64,000 bases of DNA from Hymenolepis diminuta (GCA_900708905.1 CAADRB010000020.1:1072626-1136625); one strand, 5' to 3'; counted from the first letter of the stretch, positions 1-15,000 are shown. Notes: generated by a model not told the origin, from the sequence alone. Program-made: numbers and translations.

Positions 1-1632
1 TCATCTATCGTCAGGAATCCTAGTCGAATACCTTCTACGCTTCCGAACGAAATTCACAAGTATTATATCTCGTGCACTGAGCTATCGATCACCAGATTCT
101 CCCACTCATATCTGAATAGGCAAGACCATGGGTGAAGGGCCTATCGCTGCAACTATTGTCTAACCAGTCAATCATTTATCGCACACCCAATTCCATATAA
201 GTAGATGCGTTTTCTTGATAGAGGAATCTTTATTTGGGCTACAAGTCTTTTCCTTTCTTCCCCTGGAGTCTGAGTAGCTGTAGGTTTATAAAAAGGGCTA
301 CTGAGCGTTATGAAAATGTAATTCGTAGTATCAGTTAATTTAAGTCGTTTATGCAAAATTGGAACATCTTTCAGTTTAAAGAATTAAAAATTCCGTCTTT
401 GAGTTGTTACTTGTACCCAATTTTCAGTAAATTTTGAATCGCCAGTTTGACTTTTATGCCTGAATTGGTGAAAGTTTGTACGTTCGTACATATTTCGATT
501 CGTAGGATAAATCTTATAAACAGCTTTACACTAATGGTCTACATCTGAAATATGAGTATGAGTGAGAAATAGATGGTGAATGAAAACTTGAAATCAATGT
601 TGATACATATCTTGTGAGAACTGTAAGATGGTCTTTTCATAGCCATGTCCACTATCCTCAGTGACCGCCTTGCTTTTGGAGATTTATCCAAACACAGTTG
701 TAAGTAGAAAATAGAATTGAAGCATTGTGTCGGAGGTGTGGTCCAAAAATTCCTTTATTAAGTCGCATCATGTAGATAAGGCAAGTAAATATGAAAGGAC
801 ATATAGTATATAGGATAATGTAAAAGATGGGAAAAAGCTTAAAGATTAAGAATGGTGGGAGGAGACTTCATTTCCCATCATGTCTCCCTACTTCCACTTG
901 GACTATGTCGTCTGATATTGCTAATAGCTACACTGGGCTCCCAGTTTGTCATCCCCATTGGTTCAGGTTCAAGTGTGGGCTTCAATTTTGTTCAGGCCTG
1001 CTTTAACACACTTTAAACTTATGTTGGCTATACTGTGTTTCGCACTATCATATGTATAATTTGGTTGACTATCTAGCATCCCTTGTGACCATAAAACATC
1101 ATCACCTAACAGAGTAGACAAGCTTGTATACGTTTTCACCTGGCGTAATAACCTCAGTTCTCTTTCAGCACTATTTTGAAGAGGTCGTAATGTAGAGTTA
1201 ACTAAATTGCATTATTTTTTTATGTCTTTAAGTAACAAACTTTGAGTCCTTGATTTATTGTTCTCATTTATTTGTTTATTTCTTGAGATTTTAGAGTGAG
1301 AGAGAGAAAGAGTAGATTTGTCTTAACTGCCATTTTATTTCTCTCACATATTCATATAAGTGCGGTCAAGAAAGTGGGTTGCAGAATTTGGGTGGTTCCA
1401 TAGCGTCATGTCCTTGGTCACGAGTTCTGTTGGAAAGCGATTTCATGGATGGGCTTGAGAGTTATAGAAGCTTTATGTGGGATAAATTCATGAGCAACTT
1501 GAGGAAAAGTTTTAAAATGCTATGCCGCAAAATCACCACATTGTCATAATTTCTTACGTAAAACACCATTCATCTGACATTCAGTTCTTTTTTTACCGTT
1601 CAGTCTGCTGTTTTTTTTTTTGTTTCTGATAG
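1..1632 (+). other. Intron upstream of first visible fry exon
   Basis: No conserved Furry coding block is visible here, although the family predicts about 250 residues before exon 1. The stretch ends in a T-rich tract and an AG acceptor at 1631-1632. Around 760-830 it resembles part of repeat family R4. Nothing else is recognised. Confidence 0.6.
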
Positions 1633-1756
1633 ATTCAACCTTGTGCGTCAGCATTTTTCGACCCGACTGGAGCATCTCCGTTCAAAAGAAAGTAGTCCTC
1701 ATACCATGCATAGCATAATATCCCTTCTTATGGGAATGAAGTTTTTTCGTGTTAAA
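1633..1756 (+). CDS. fry: fry exon 1 (first in window)
   Basis: Encodes [16 protein letters not shown] followed by [15 protein letters not shown], a hallmark block of the Furry N-terminal domain. The acceptor follows a long T-run and the donor is GTAAGT. One leading base completes a codon begun in an exon outside the window; the exon ends at a codon boundary. Confidence 0.93.
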
Positions 1757-4700
1757 GTAAGTTCTCTTCCAATATACTACTTACATTAGTTAAGTAGCTG
1801 ACTATGTAACAAATGTTCACATTTTTTGCCATTCTTAGATGCACCCGATTGAAGAGTTTGTAAGCTACTTCACCTTTCTCCACGAACTGGGACAATACTT
1901 TCTGGAGGTCAAGGAGAAGGAGATCCGCCATGCTATGACGTGCCTTTTTGTGGAAATTCTACTGCCAGTTGCAGCTGTAGTACGCCATGAAGTGAATATT
2001 CCGGCCCTTAAAAACTTTGTTGATCTCCTCTATCCACCGGCTTTTGAGCTAGCTAACAAGAAGAAGCATGTTCTGGTAAGTAATTCATTATCATGCCCCC
2101 TGTTACCCTGTCTTCTCAAATTCCCTTCAATATATCGGTTGCTTGTTGTCCTTCCAGGCTCTTTTTCCTATGGTTACTTGTCTACTCTGTGTAGGAACTA
2201 AAACATTTTTCCTCAATAATTGGCCGCCGTTTATGCAATTGTGTTTGAGCCAGCTTAAAAGTCGAGATTTCGGACAGGTCAGTGTGGAATCACTGTTTCG
2301 TCTACTATGGTAAGTCGCCATTTCTTTATTCTAATTGCATGATGAACATCTGCAAAAGTATAGGGAGAGTAGAATAATTTGTAATAATAGCTCCCGAACT
2401 ATAGTATTTTTAACATTCTGATAAGGCGCTCACATTTTATTACCTCTCCATTGATCAGCTTTGGTTGGGAATTGACGGCTTGAGAAAACGGATCCTGACC
2501 CTAAACGTTTATTGTAACGAAGGTAGCTATAAATAGGAATAACTTTCAAGATCAGCCAGGAAAGCATTTTTCAGCATTTATTTTGGGTGGATAAATGTCA
2601 TCATGGAGCCGTCCTTATTGGAAACTCCAATTATGCCACTCTCTTCATTAGCTAGACTTCATCAGTGGAGTTAGTCATTCAGCTAACTGGATGTTTTTCA
2701 AAGGCTAATCGATCCCATGACCTTTTACTTGTTTGACCAGCATGGTAACCTCTAATCTAGAAACACGCATACGAGCAATGAATTTCACTATAGAATCATG
2801 TGGATATACAGATTTTAAATGTTGTGAAAATGAGCGTTTGCTTATCACCTATTTTCTTCTTTAGGGTCTATGTGGTGAGAATAAAATGTGAAAAACACGC
2901 AGACACACTGAATAAGTTGCTGAGTATAGTGAATGGTCTTTTCCCCAAGGGCTCCAAGTCAGTTTTACCCAAGAATGTCTCCACCACTGTCCACGTGAAA
3001 ATTATTCACTTCATCGCCCAGGTTCGTCATTCCTTCTTTGAAGTGTCCATTTTGGTTCCTGCAATTTATTTTTTTTAATTTTTGGTTTTAGGAGAAATTG
3101 GACTTTGCAATGACGGAAATCATATTTGACCTTTTGGGAGTGAATCGTCTGCAGAAGTTGGTTTTCAATCCTGAGGTAAGTTGGAGATGTAATCGTGGCG
3201 ATAAACTTCCCAAACCCAGTTTGAAAAGTTCTCTCCACTATGACCCATGCATAATAGTAGCGTAAAATACGTCTTTACTGGATTTAGTTAAGCCTGATTA
3301 TGAGAAACTAATTCAATGCTAATTGCGAAAAGAGTACGAGTCACATCTTTAGGTGGAAAAGCAAAGTGGATAATTGTTGTCGTATTATAGGAAGAGGAGA
3401 TAAGCAGTAATAAATGGGAAATAAATATGAATAGGCTCACAAAGACGTAGGTTAACAGCTGGACTGGATGTCATTATATCACATTTTTCTGAGAGAAGGA
3501 ATTCTTTATGTGATATGTTCTCCCACCTCTCTTATTTTCCTGAATTGAACGGTGCGTTTCGCCAATCTCATCACCGAATGTGTGTATTATATTTCATATA
3601 TCATGTGACCCTTATGTCGCAAATGACAAACTAGTTTACATTATACGTTAAATCATGATTTTATCGTACTAAAAATGCTGTAGTGACAATTCATCCCATT
3701 TCTGGGCTACTATAATCAACCCAAGTCCAATCGGGTTATCGAGGCGATTTTAAAAAGAGAGTCTGACTTTGGAAGGGCTAAGGGAGTGGATGTCGGGGGC
3801 TTAATGCGCTCATGTTGGTTGGGGGATCAAGCTACCAGTACCTTCTTATTTCAGACACAGACGATTTCCTTTCTATGCATACCTTCCGGCTGCCTTTCAG
3901 TAATCCGAAGTGTTGATTTCTTAGCGACATTCAACATCCGGCCCCCGCAGCCGTTCTCACCAATTGCACCTTAAGTATAGAGTTGCTTCAGCAAAATTTT
4001 TTATGCATGACTTTAGATTTCTTCATTTTTGTGGCTTACGTTTCTTTAATTTATCGCCGACTACAGATTTTTCCTTTGCTTTTGCAATTGTGTATCTAAA
4101 TTTCTCGTGGGACCTTTTCTGCTGGCATATTAATTTGATTCAGATGACCGAAATCAAGAAAACTTGCTTGTACTAAAGATAACTGTTGTGTAGAATTATT
4201 GTGTATGACGTGCATATAAAATTATTCATAGATTACATAAGAAGATCTCTATATATATGCTATCCTACGATGAACAGTTATGTAAAAAGGTAAGTCTTCC
4301 AAAAGAGTACCAACGAAAGTATTGAAAGAGCAGTATTTGAAGTTAGTAAAATTTATAGAATGGTTGGAGAGTATCTCCGTCTAAAAATTTTAATTTTTAA
4401 GAACTGGCATGTTGGTGCCCTCTCAAGTTGGAAAATTAGCTTTCCGTATGCAAGAGACAGTGATGGATCATTTCAGAACTGCATGCTTAGTTTAAAACAG
4501 GTACTGTCTATAACTGTCGTACGCAACTCAAAACCAAAGACTTAATGGAGTTTCGAGTAGTTTAAGAAGCTGAAGACGAGCGCTTGAGTGCAGTTGAAAT
4601 TTCAAGTAAAGTGGCATATTGAGTTTTTTTTTAACGCTTCATTTAAAAAAATGTTTGAGGAAAATAATTTATTTAATGAAAGGAAGTTTTTTTCCCAATT

Positions 4701-6027
4701 GCTAACGCTATATATATATATATATAAGAGATGGGAAAAAGAGACGATTTATGCCACATAAACCTAAACTGGTGGTCTAGGCAATTTATGATAAGAAATT
4801 GAGTGAAAATGAACGTTTTAACGTCTGTATTTTTCTCGACAATTTTGTTAAGGGCATAATTTTAACAAAAGATGATATTTAAATTTAAATTATACTTTTC
4901 GAATAAAAGGCCCTAAGCTGAATGTCTGTGCGATATCCAAATTCACGGATATATGTGAATGAGGGAGAAAAGGAGTAGGATTTAGGAAGAGGAATTGAAA
5001 GGAAAGAGGAAGGCGTCAGTACGGAGCGTGGACAATTCGGGATGTTAGGAATAGGGGAAAAAATAGGCGGAAAAATTGTCCGGTTTTGTGTTCTTTGTGA
5101 GTCATTGCGTGATCTTAGGGTGAGTAGACCTATGAGTAGTTGTGCGGGTACTACAAGGCAGAATCTAGGTATGCTCAAAATGTTAAAAAGGGTTGGGAAG
5201 GATTGTGGTCTGATGACGGTCTCCATTGTTTTTATGGGCATATCAATGTATCCTTGGCGATATATAATCCTGTTCTCAATACTTCTTATTGCTAAGCGTA
5301 TGTGTAGAAGGTTTCGAAATGCACCCGTTTTTCACAGGCTTATGAGTTGTTTAAAATATCCAACTCATGAAAATTGAAATTGAAAATGGAACTTCATCAG
5401 TGCGTAATGCGTATACGCTTCAAATTACATCACTAATTGTTCACTTTTGTGTATTCTATAGCGAATGAACATTGGTCTGCGTGCCTTCTTGCTGATTGCT
5501 CATGGACTTCAACAGAAAGATGGGGAGCCACCAATGCCGCAGAATCAATCTCTAGGGGTTTGTGGAGTGTATCCCACTGTTCACCTTCAAAGAGGCTCTT
5601 TGCCTGTTGGTTCAACAGGAGGTGTTCGGCGATCTTTCCATGGAACCACGCTGGATGATGCTCTATGTGAACGTCTTGGTATTCGCCCATACCTTGTCCC
5701 AGTACGAAAGGCATTCGAGGCCATTCTTAGACTCCTCGAACCCCAAATCGCTCGATTGATGATGCCTCCAAAGCAGGGAGCTGTTATTAAGGATGGGGAT
5801 GATTTCGCCCCGTGAGTTTATCTTTTTACTTTAAATCTTATCATGGTGTTTGCCAAGTGTTACCGATTTAGTGTTCAAATAATCTTATGTTGTTCTTGAT
5901 GTAATTTAGGCTGCCTATGTAATATTGCTTAGATTCCGTTGAAAGAAAGCGGAAGAATTGTAGCCCAAACGACGACTTCATTATTATGAAAGCACTGCCA
6001 TCTAAAACACACACACACACACACATG

Positions 6028-6069
<42 letters not shown>

Positions 6070-9000
6070 ATTCCAAGGAATGTTCATGAAAGATCAGCAA
6101 CCGAAAAACTCAACATCTGATTAACAAGCACTGTGCATAGAACTTTATGGAGCACTGCAAAAAATTAACTTTGTTTCCTATTAGATGGTTTTTTTCTTTA
6201 AATGAATAAATATGCGTTAAACAAAGGTGCGTTTCTGTATTATTTCACTACGTCTAAAACGAAAGATTCTTATATTTACTCCAAGATTCCAAAATGAGTT
6301 AATGTCTGCAATGTTTAGAGCTTTTCGACCAGTTGATAAAAGTATGTTTGCCCGTACCATTCCGATACATTTTTCTCTCCCAGTAACCAAATACAACTAG
6401 TAGCTATTACCTAATATGTTTACAACATAGCAGATCTCGTCAGGTTTCAAGGAGAGATGTTTGATATTTTCTCCCTATATCAAATGAACACAGCTTTAAC
6501 GGCAAATTAGGAGATGTAAAAGATAAGTTAAATCTGCTTTCCCCTATCACTGTAACAATCGTTGCATCACAGTTACTATCACCAATTACGGTAGTAGAAA
6601 ATCTATTTTTATAGTTTGTAATTGTTTGGAAGCTTAGAAACACTTGAAATAAATATTGTTGTTTAAATAAGGTGTGTGCGAAAGAGAGAGAGAGAGAGAG
6701 AGAGAGCAAGGAGTAACAAAGTGAAAAAGCCTGGAATCAAAGGACCTTTTCTGTGCCTGAATTCAACCGGCTGACTGCTTTTTACTTAAGAGGCGACTTG
6801 GCATTCTAAAGTTCGTGCTAACGAATCTGGTTCCTGGTTCTCTGACTAAGACATCTGCAATCAAATATTTAGTATTCAGTCAACATCCATAGTGTAGTCG
6901 ATTGAATTGTACTGTTGGTTCAATAATCTCTTCCGATAACTGGTTAATTTATCTTGAATTAGAGTCAGTAAACCGGTTTGGTTCCTTGGTATTATGAAGT
7001 AAGTAGTTTTATATAGATTTTTCTTAACATTTTCATATTGAAAACTTGTTGTCTTTTTAATTAATCTACGCCATAAGAAAGGGAATTATTGAACTGTGCA
7101 TATTTTTCTCACTGTACAAACATTTTTAGAATTTCAAAAGGAGTCCTTTTGTCTTATCTAAGTTTTATAAGGGTTGTGGAAAAAAAGAAACAAAGGAGCA
7201 AACTATTGAGTTACCGCACATCAACCGAATTTGAACATAAATTAGGAGAATGGTTTTCCGCGTATGAAAAATGGAATATTTCCTAATGCTTATGATAACG
7301 TGAATTGAAATATGCAAAATTAAATATTTTGATTTATAATTACTCAAAATGCCTAACGTCATCCGTCGGGCAACGATATGAATAACCTTTAATATATATG
7401 ACTTTCTAGCTTAAAATAGATAACAGTAGATAAAAGATACGAAAGACTAACTCGATGAACTTAGTAACTTAAAGTTACTTTGTCCGAGTCAATTGAGTAT
7501 ACAATCTTTTTTGTTCTGTTAGAGGTGATCGGAAACCGAAGATTGATTTGTTGAAAACCTGTGTTAACTGCATACCACGCTTGCTACCATACGAGATGTC
7601 ACGAACGGAGTTGATTGAACTTCTCGCCCGGGTCTCCCTCAATTTAGATGAAGAAATTCGTATGATGGCACAGCAGACAATGGTCAATCTCATTATCGAA
7701 TCACCCGCCTATCGACAACGCACAATTCAAGGTCGGTTTGGCTCAGATATCGTGATACTGATTGTTTATGAGAATCAATGTCATTTCCTCTTTTTCCTTT
7801 AGCTTTCATTCAATTTATACAAAAGTACGTTCCAGACACATTTCCATATCAATTGGACAGTTGTCTGAAAACGTTACACACCCTCTTGGTCAATTGGAAA
7901 ATCGCGCTACAACGGGTATGCCGACTAATAATATTTCAGTAGCGTCTAATTTATAACAAAAGTTGATCTGCTATGTGTGTTCTCCAAGGACGCAGCTGTA
8001 ACGACTAGTCTCTCTGAAAAGTCAGCCCTGGTAGAAGCGGAAGGATTTGCGCTGGTAATGCTCTGCCAATGTCGTCCACTCACACGACGTCTGGCAGTTC
8101 ATATTCTACGTGAATCAAGAGCGGTTCTGCGTCTTATTGATCAAGCTGCGATACAACATCACCATGGAGTTGGAAAGGGACCTAGCCATGAGGAGTCACC
8201 ACAGAACATGGCCACTAGCGTCTCTGCTCTAGCATCTGTGTCAAATGTGGCTGTAATTGACATCCTTGATGGCCTAGCTCCCGCTATTCTTGAGAGGGTT
8301 CTACCTCTTTTGCCACAGAATGAGAGGGTCAGTCTACCAATTAATCTGTTGACAGCTTCTCTCTGGGAACTTCCTCACATATTTTACTTCTCTCTTGTGC
8401 AGCATGACCTTTCGAACCTGCAGACAGTGGATTTCAAATCACTAGCGGAGAGATCTAATCCTGTTTGGTTGTGTGGACTGCGACAACCCTCCATGTGGAA
8501 TCATAAACCTCTTTTGGGTTCAAACAATTTGAGTACCTCGGTTGCAGTGTCAACTGCTGGTATGTATTCTCATTTAGGTAGTATTTATCTAATGTGGTGG
8601 ACAAAATCTCTGAGATTCTGTTTTCACGTTTAGTGCGTTGATCTGGGCAATTCAAAGTCTATACTTCATTGGTGTATTCCCCTACTTAAGCAATATCTTC
8701 TTTCCACTATTCTAGACCAATCCGTCGGAAGCAAGGTTGCATCTACAACCATGAAACGCGGAAGTGTGGATGCCACCTCTCCAAGTAGGATAACACGAAA
8801 ATCAACACCACAGGTCTCTGCTTTGCGTCCTTCAACATTTTCCCAGTGTCTACTCACTCCCTATCTCCTCCAACCACAACTTGAACGCACTCAACTGACA
8901 GACGTCTGGGCTACTGCGCTCTCGGTGGCACTTTCTACGTCCAGTGCTCTGTCGTTTCATCCTGCTCTTCTCTACACCTGGAATATCGTTTTTCATAGGA

Positions 9001-12000
9001 TGTCTCAAGTCTTCACTCTCATCGATCCAAAGTATGCATAAATGTATAAGCGTACAGCAGGATGAAGTTCTGATTTGGAAGGAGATCAATGGAGGATAGA
9101 GAAAATAAGCCAGGTTGTAACAGGTTGTGGGAAGCGGAAGGGGGCAATCGATAAACTGCTTAAATGCCTTGGGATGGGTCAGAAACTGGTATACATTAAA
9201 AAAGGAATCAAGATAACTTAAATGTTGGTAGGATTCGAATTTATTAGAAGTGGCAAATTTTATTATTACCCACGGCAAGACAAAAACTGTAAAACTTAAC
9301 CATTGTGAAACATCTAAACTTGAAGAAATAGGATAGATTGCTCAGATTTTAAAAAAATGAATGAAATTGTGCGTCAGAGTTAGGTAATTAGAATATTTTC
9401 GGCATCATTAGGTTATATGGTTTAAATTTTTTCATTTTTGTTTCGTCATATGGCTATCTTTTTAATAAGTAAAATCGCAGTACCACGATTTTCATGTCCA
9501 GTAGATACAATACCTCAAATCCAACCAACGAAACCTAATTTTACTTTTCCCCTTGCAGTGCTCAGGCGGCAGAGAATAGAGCTTCCTCACTTCTGCGTTC
9601 AACAAGCAAGAAGGCACCACCGACTGAACGTGATGTCCTCATCCCACTGTGGCATAATTATGTGACACTCGCCTGTTGCATTGCACCCTCATCCACGGGG
9701 GTCTGTATTGTGGATCGGAAGCGACCCACCTATGATGCAGAAGCTAGTGCTTCAGTTATACGACGAAGAAACCTCCGTCATTTCTCTAACCCATCCACTG
9801 GGTTAGTTGGTTATTTATTTACCTATCATTTATCTGTACTTTAAAATTGGGCTCGAATATTTATTAAAACGAAACTAGGTTAAACGGTATTATGTGAGTC
9901 TACCATTTGATAAATATGCCGGGAATATGTAGAATAACCAAGCGGGGAAGCATGAATAGTAACTGCAGCGTATAGAGAACAATGCGCAAAACCCCAGAAG
10001 ATCTCAGAGAGGCCACTGCTGGCCAGATCACACCGTATATTGTGTCAGTTACACTCAATTATATGGGCAAACTGGCACACTTGACGACAGAGGGAAGTCA
10101 TTCATTACTCGAATCGCCGTGTCTCAAGGCGAGTTTATGATGTGGTTCAACAATGAGAGTTCGGATACTACAGAGTAGAATACAAACAGGGTAATATAGA
10201 ATCAAGAGAAGATGCCTGAGCGGAAGTTGAATGAATGGAAATTTTTCTCAGCAATTTAGGCTAAGATTGATATCGTCTCTTCGTAGAGACCTCCACTGTC
10301 TTTCTTGAGTTTACCTTGAAGATAAAAGTAGTACCACCACCCAATTTAAAATTTTTGCAACTGGGAAGTAAACTTTTTTTGGATTAGTTTGTGGAATTCG
10401 TTAATATAATAACATCTAAATGCATATCTTCGAATATGAAATGGTCATCCAGTGTAGATGTCCCCTGACTACCATAAAAAATTAATCTTAAACAGAAATT
10501 AACTTCTCTACTAGAAGTACCAATCACAACTCTAGCTCATTACACATTTGTTGCTTTTCAAGAAAAAATTGCGATTCATTCCCTTTGGTAAATATTGTTG
10601 CTACAAGCTTCTTATCGCTCTATCGGGATCGTATATTAATGCGAATAATGAATAATTATTTTTATAATCAATTGGGTTTAATATGATATCGTATGTTATG
10701 TGCTAATGAGCGATCATCGATGTTTGCCAAATTATATCCCACGAGATCGTCTATACACATCCACTGAAGTCAATGACCATCTGGTCAGCATAAGGAATGC
10801 TATAATGCGAATTTCTCGAAAGAGTGACTCCAGATGCTATTAACACTTAATCTGATAAGTTTCGGGAGTTTAATTAATCATAAGATAGAGACCTTTGAGT
10901 CATCTTCAAGCCTGTTGTCGTTGATGTCACGGCACACGATTAGCGCTTCCTACCGCTAACTTTGGTGTCCACAATTGTATGCTGCTGACCGTAAATTTTG
11001 GGATGACTAAATATCCATTCCAAAGCCAACAAATTGCCAGGACCTATACAGGGCAAGACTGAGTAGAAGTAATACAAATGCGTTGTTGCTTTCGGCAGTC
11101 AATCTTAGTTAGCACGGTATTTTACACTTGTCCACTGAGGGAATTATTTTTAAATTACTGTAATTCTCATGTTCGATTCTAATCATCTCATTTTTTTACA
11201 ACAGTTCCGTCGATATTATTCTTCCAAGCCACGAAAAGGTGCCAAGTTCCGTGCCAACTCAGGGTGAATCAGAAACAATTACTCAGGTGCAAAATCCCCG
11301 CCAGCACCAGCATCTTATCAACAGTAAACTCTTCATTTCTGCCAAAGAGAAGGCTCGAGATCTAGTCAAACTCATAATCCCCCTCTTGCGATGTTGTGAT
11401 CATCCAGAACTACGCGACTCCGTAATCTGTGGCCTGAGTCGCATTCAACCGGCAGCATTTCGTGATGTCCTCGAGGACTTACATCCCATTTTACGAGAAT
11501 CTATTGATCTAAAGCAGAAGAATGTTCAGAGGAGAAGACGTAAAGACACTCTACGATCATCGCTCATTCGACTTCTTGCCCTCATGGCTCAGAATGCAGT
11601 ATTTCAGCATGAGTAAGTTGAATTGCTAACCGCCTTGTGTAGCTCTTTTAGACTGAACTATTCTCTCCGTCTTTTATTCCAGTGAAGCGGGAATTACCTC
11701 AACCCAGGGTACCCTTCTCCCAACTCTAATAGACTTTATCGAAGGAACTCGAGTATACTTTGAGTCCCTGAACGAACCCTCTGCAATGATAGTGACCATG
11801 TTTGGAAGTAGCGCAGGTGTAGGATCTATAACCACGGTTACTCCTTCCTCATCAAATGCGAATGATGTAACCGGTGGAACCACCATTAACTCACCTACCG
11901 TTGGTCAAACGGTGAATTCACCAGCTGGACCGTCGCAGTCTGCCGTGGGAACCGTCAACAGTGTGGCTGTTAATGGTTCAGGGGTTGCTGGAAATGGAGT

Positions 12001-15000
12001 TGTTAGTAGCACAAGTGGCGCACAGAATTCCACAGCTAATTCTGTTTCTGCAACAACTTCTGCAACTGCGGCAACATCTACTGCTCCAGCACATGCTCCG
12101 AGTGGTGTTGATCCAGTTCTACTCACTGAAATGCGACTCTACTTCTGTGTCTTCGTTCGTGATCTCATTCGCCATTTACCGAGGGAAAGGCGGCAGAAAC
12201 TACTTCCACCTCCCATTCGTCGTAATCTAGTTCTACTCATCTCACGGTGGAGTGGTTTCTATGAGCACATCTTTAATGCTAGAAATGTTAAGTGGGCTCA
12301 ACCACCGTGGATTGATCATTCGTCCAGTTTTCTTGTTCAAAATGCTAAACAACCGTCACTGATTGGTAGTGCTAGTGTTGGTGGCACAGTTGGAAATCTT
12401 CCCCCGCCTATAGGAATGGATCAGGTCATTTCGGGTGATCTTGTTCTTTCCATTTCGGGTGTTCACTTGGAATCCACACCTCAGGATCCCTTTATCTCTG
12501 CCTCCTTCTTGGATACCTCGATTTGGTTGGAGTTACTTTGGTATGCCAATCAATCGATTGCTGCTCTAGTTTGTTGTGGGGGTATCTACGAACACATGGC
12601 CATCTTTTCTAACCCTCGAATTGCGGAGACAATTGAGCTAGCGGCCAATACCGCAGCCTCTTCTAGTCATCAACTATCAGGAAGTAGTACTAATCTTGGG
12701 GGTAGTCAAGTTCCCTCAAATCTTTCCCCAAATCTGCCTAACCCCACTACTCAGCCGAACAGTTTGTCTGCCACTCTACCTTCAAATGAAGATGATGTCG
12801 TAACAGCGCCAACTACTTCTCAAGCTCCGAATACAGTCCCTCTTGTGACGACGAATCCTGCAGCGGTTAGGGCTGCGAGGGGTCATCCCATAGCAGGTTA
12901 TATATTCCATTGGTTGAAGGGACTCCTGTTGTGTCGAGATGCGAAACTCTCGATTTCTCCCTGGTTGTGGGGCCTACCTGTTGTTAATTTTGGCGTTTGT
13001 TCAACAGCACTCAAAGGACCTCACGGCAAAACTGGAGTGAGAAATATCCGTCTCGAGGATAGTTTGAGATCTATAGTGATCGCGGCTGCAGCGGGGCGAC
13101 GGTTAGACTCTGTTAGTTTTGATCATTTCCCGCATGTGAGCAAATTAAGCCTCTTACCACCTTCTAGCTATTTCGTTCCTTCTAGCTTTTCCGGCAACTT
13201 GGGGAAGAAACCTTTTACATTCTTCTCGATATGAATCCTGATCTACCGGGTCTGTTGGAACTTCTTATTGATGAATGCTATAGTGGATCTTTGAATGTCA
13301 TCCAAGCCTTCTTTGTGATTATCGCCCAACGATTTATCAAAAAGTAAGTTTGTTAATAAATGAAGCCCATTTATATGCAATTTAGTAAAAGATAATATTT
13401 AATCTTATATTCATTATAGCCCTAGGATGCACTGTGACAGGTTTACAATGCTAACTCTGGCAATGGTTTTCTGTGAACACTCTGTTCCTGTGATTAGAGA
13501 ACATGCCACATTCCTATTGCAGACACTCTACTATCGATTTTTCCTTCTGGTGAGTGTTATTTAATTTCCATCCCTTCGTCTCGATATTATTAGTCAAGAG
13601 AAGGCAAAAATACATTACAAGTTTTAATCGTGGGAAACATCTGAACGCGGAAAAGCAATGGGAAATGAAATGGCATGAATTTGAGTGGAAGTGTGTAATT
13701 AATTTATTTGAATTCTCCTAACAAGGGTCGTTTTCTTATTCACAATGGGTATATATTTCACTGCGTTATATTCTAAAGTTCTAATCCAGTTATTTGTCTC
13801 CTATTTTCCCGAGTGAATTTACGTCGGAGATAGTTCGAGCGTTTTGACCTGTCGATTCAATTACGTTTGATTCATTTATATCTTCTGCCGACCCTTGGGT
13901 GGTAGATGAGACCAAATAAAGATGTTTCCTCGTAAACACCTTGAATCTAACCGAAAATCGAAAACTTAAAAACGCGTGTTGTTAAATGAGCGGGTTTGAG
14001 TCAACGAATCAGAGTGCTTATCTTCGCCAATTTATTTTCTGCTTTGATTTTTCTTCCATCAATTCCTCCAGATTCTTTCTTTTTTTTTCGCGTCCAACAG
14101 TTTCAGTACTAAAGTCAGTTCCGAAAGTTTGAAATTTGCAAGCACATTTGCCTTGATTGATTGAATTCGCTTATACCGAGGTCCTAGTCTCCATAGGTTT
14201 CAACCAAGATATTTGCGTTCGGTATTTGTTTGTATTTCGGTTTAAATTCAGTTATTTATGCCAAGTGGATTAGCAAACAAGTAGTCGTATAAGTTTTGTT
14301 AATATACAAAACACCTTCCAAATTTCAAATTCCATACTCAGATTCCTGAATTGCTGTTCTGAAGATCTGGACTTGTGGTGGCTCTACTCCATATTTATGG
14401 TATCAGTTATCGTGGTTCTCTTAACAATCTTTATTTAGTTTATTGCTCTTTTCGCATATTTACATACATGACTAATTTCCTAGGCTTCTTTAGCAGTTTA
14501 TCGATTCTCTTCGCTGTCCCACACTGTGTTCTGAGTTGTTCTTTCCCGCAAATTCACAATTGCAGTCTACTTGTTACAAGGTTGTTGTCTATTCACTGCT
14601 TTTCTCCAATAAAAAATTCTGTCCCCGACTCCGTTTCATTTCTTTCTTGCGGTAGCTGAGTCCATGCAGTTGGAAGAGTCATTAGTGTAGTTAGTCTTTC
14701 TTCATACATTATCTTCTAAATCGGTCTCTTCCACCATAGATTCATGGGTTACTTGTCCGATTTTCGCGTGGGCTTCATTTGTGTTTTCGTGGTGCTAATT
14801 TACCATATTCAGTTTTAGACCCTGACAGTTTTTTAATCTCAGCATCCATCTCGTCGGTCTAAGTCACTGGCGCTCGAATTCTCCCTATTTCATCTCTCAT
14901 ATTTCTAACCGCTTTGTAAGTATCTTCTTTTTCTAGCCCAGTAGAGAATTGCACCAGCGTATGCATCCAGATTGTCAACAGACAGTGAAATCAATAAATG

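Larger units (their letters stand above)
3176..5461 (+). other. Long fry intron with repeat R1
   Basis: A 2.3-kb intron with no coding block recognised. It holds a (TA)n tract near 4709-4726 and a copy of dispersed repeat R1 at about 4955-5205, which produces overlapping spurious ORFs on both strands. Confidence 0.7.
5812..7522 (+). other. fry intron with microsatellites
   Basis: Intron of 1.7 kb. It contains a compound (AC)n(AT)n tract and an (AG)n tract but no recognisable coding block. Confidence 0.7.

Noticed and set aside
1839..1841. ATG at the first codon of fry exon 2 as the protein start
   Set aside because: The preceding exon encodes a clearly conserved Furry block in phase, so this Met is internal.
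4885..5241. 118-codon antisense ORF, with a sense ORF overlapping it
   Set aside because: Lies in repeat R1; copies elsewhere do not keep the frame.
11786..13234. Single 482-codon ORF ending at 13234 as a complete gene
   Set aside because: It is fry exon 14 read through a 74-nt intron. The family sequence continues only after splicing at 13112-13185.
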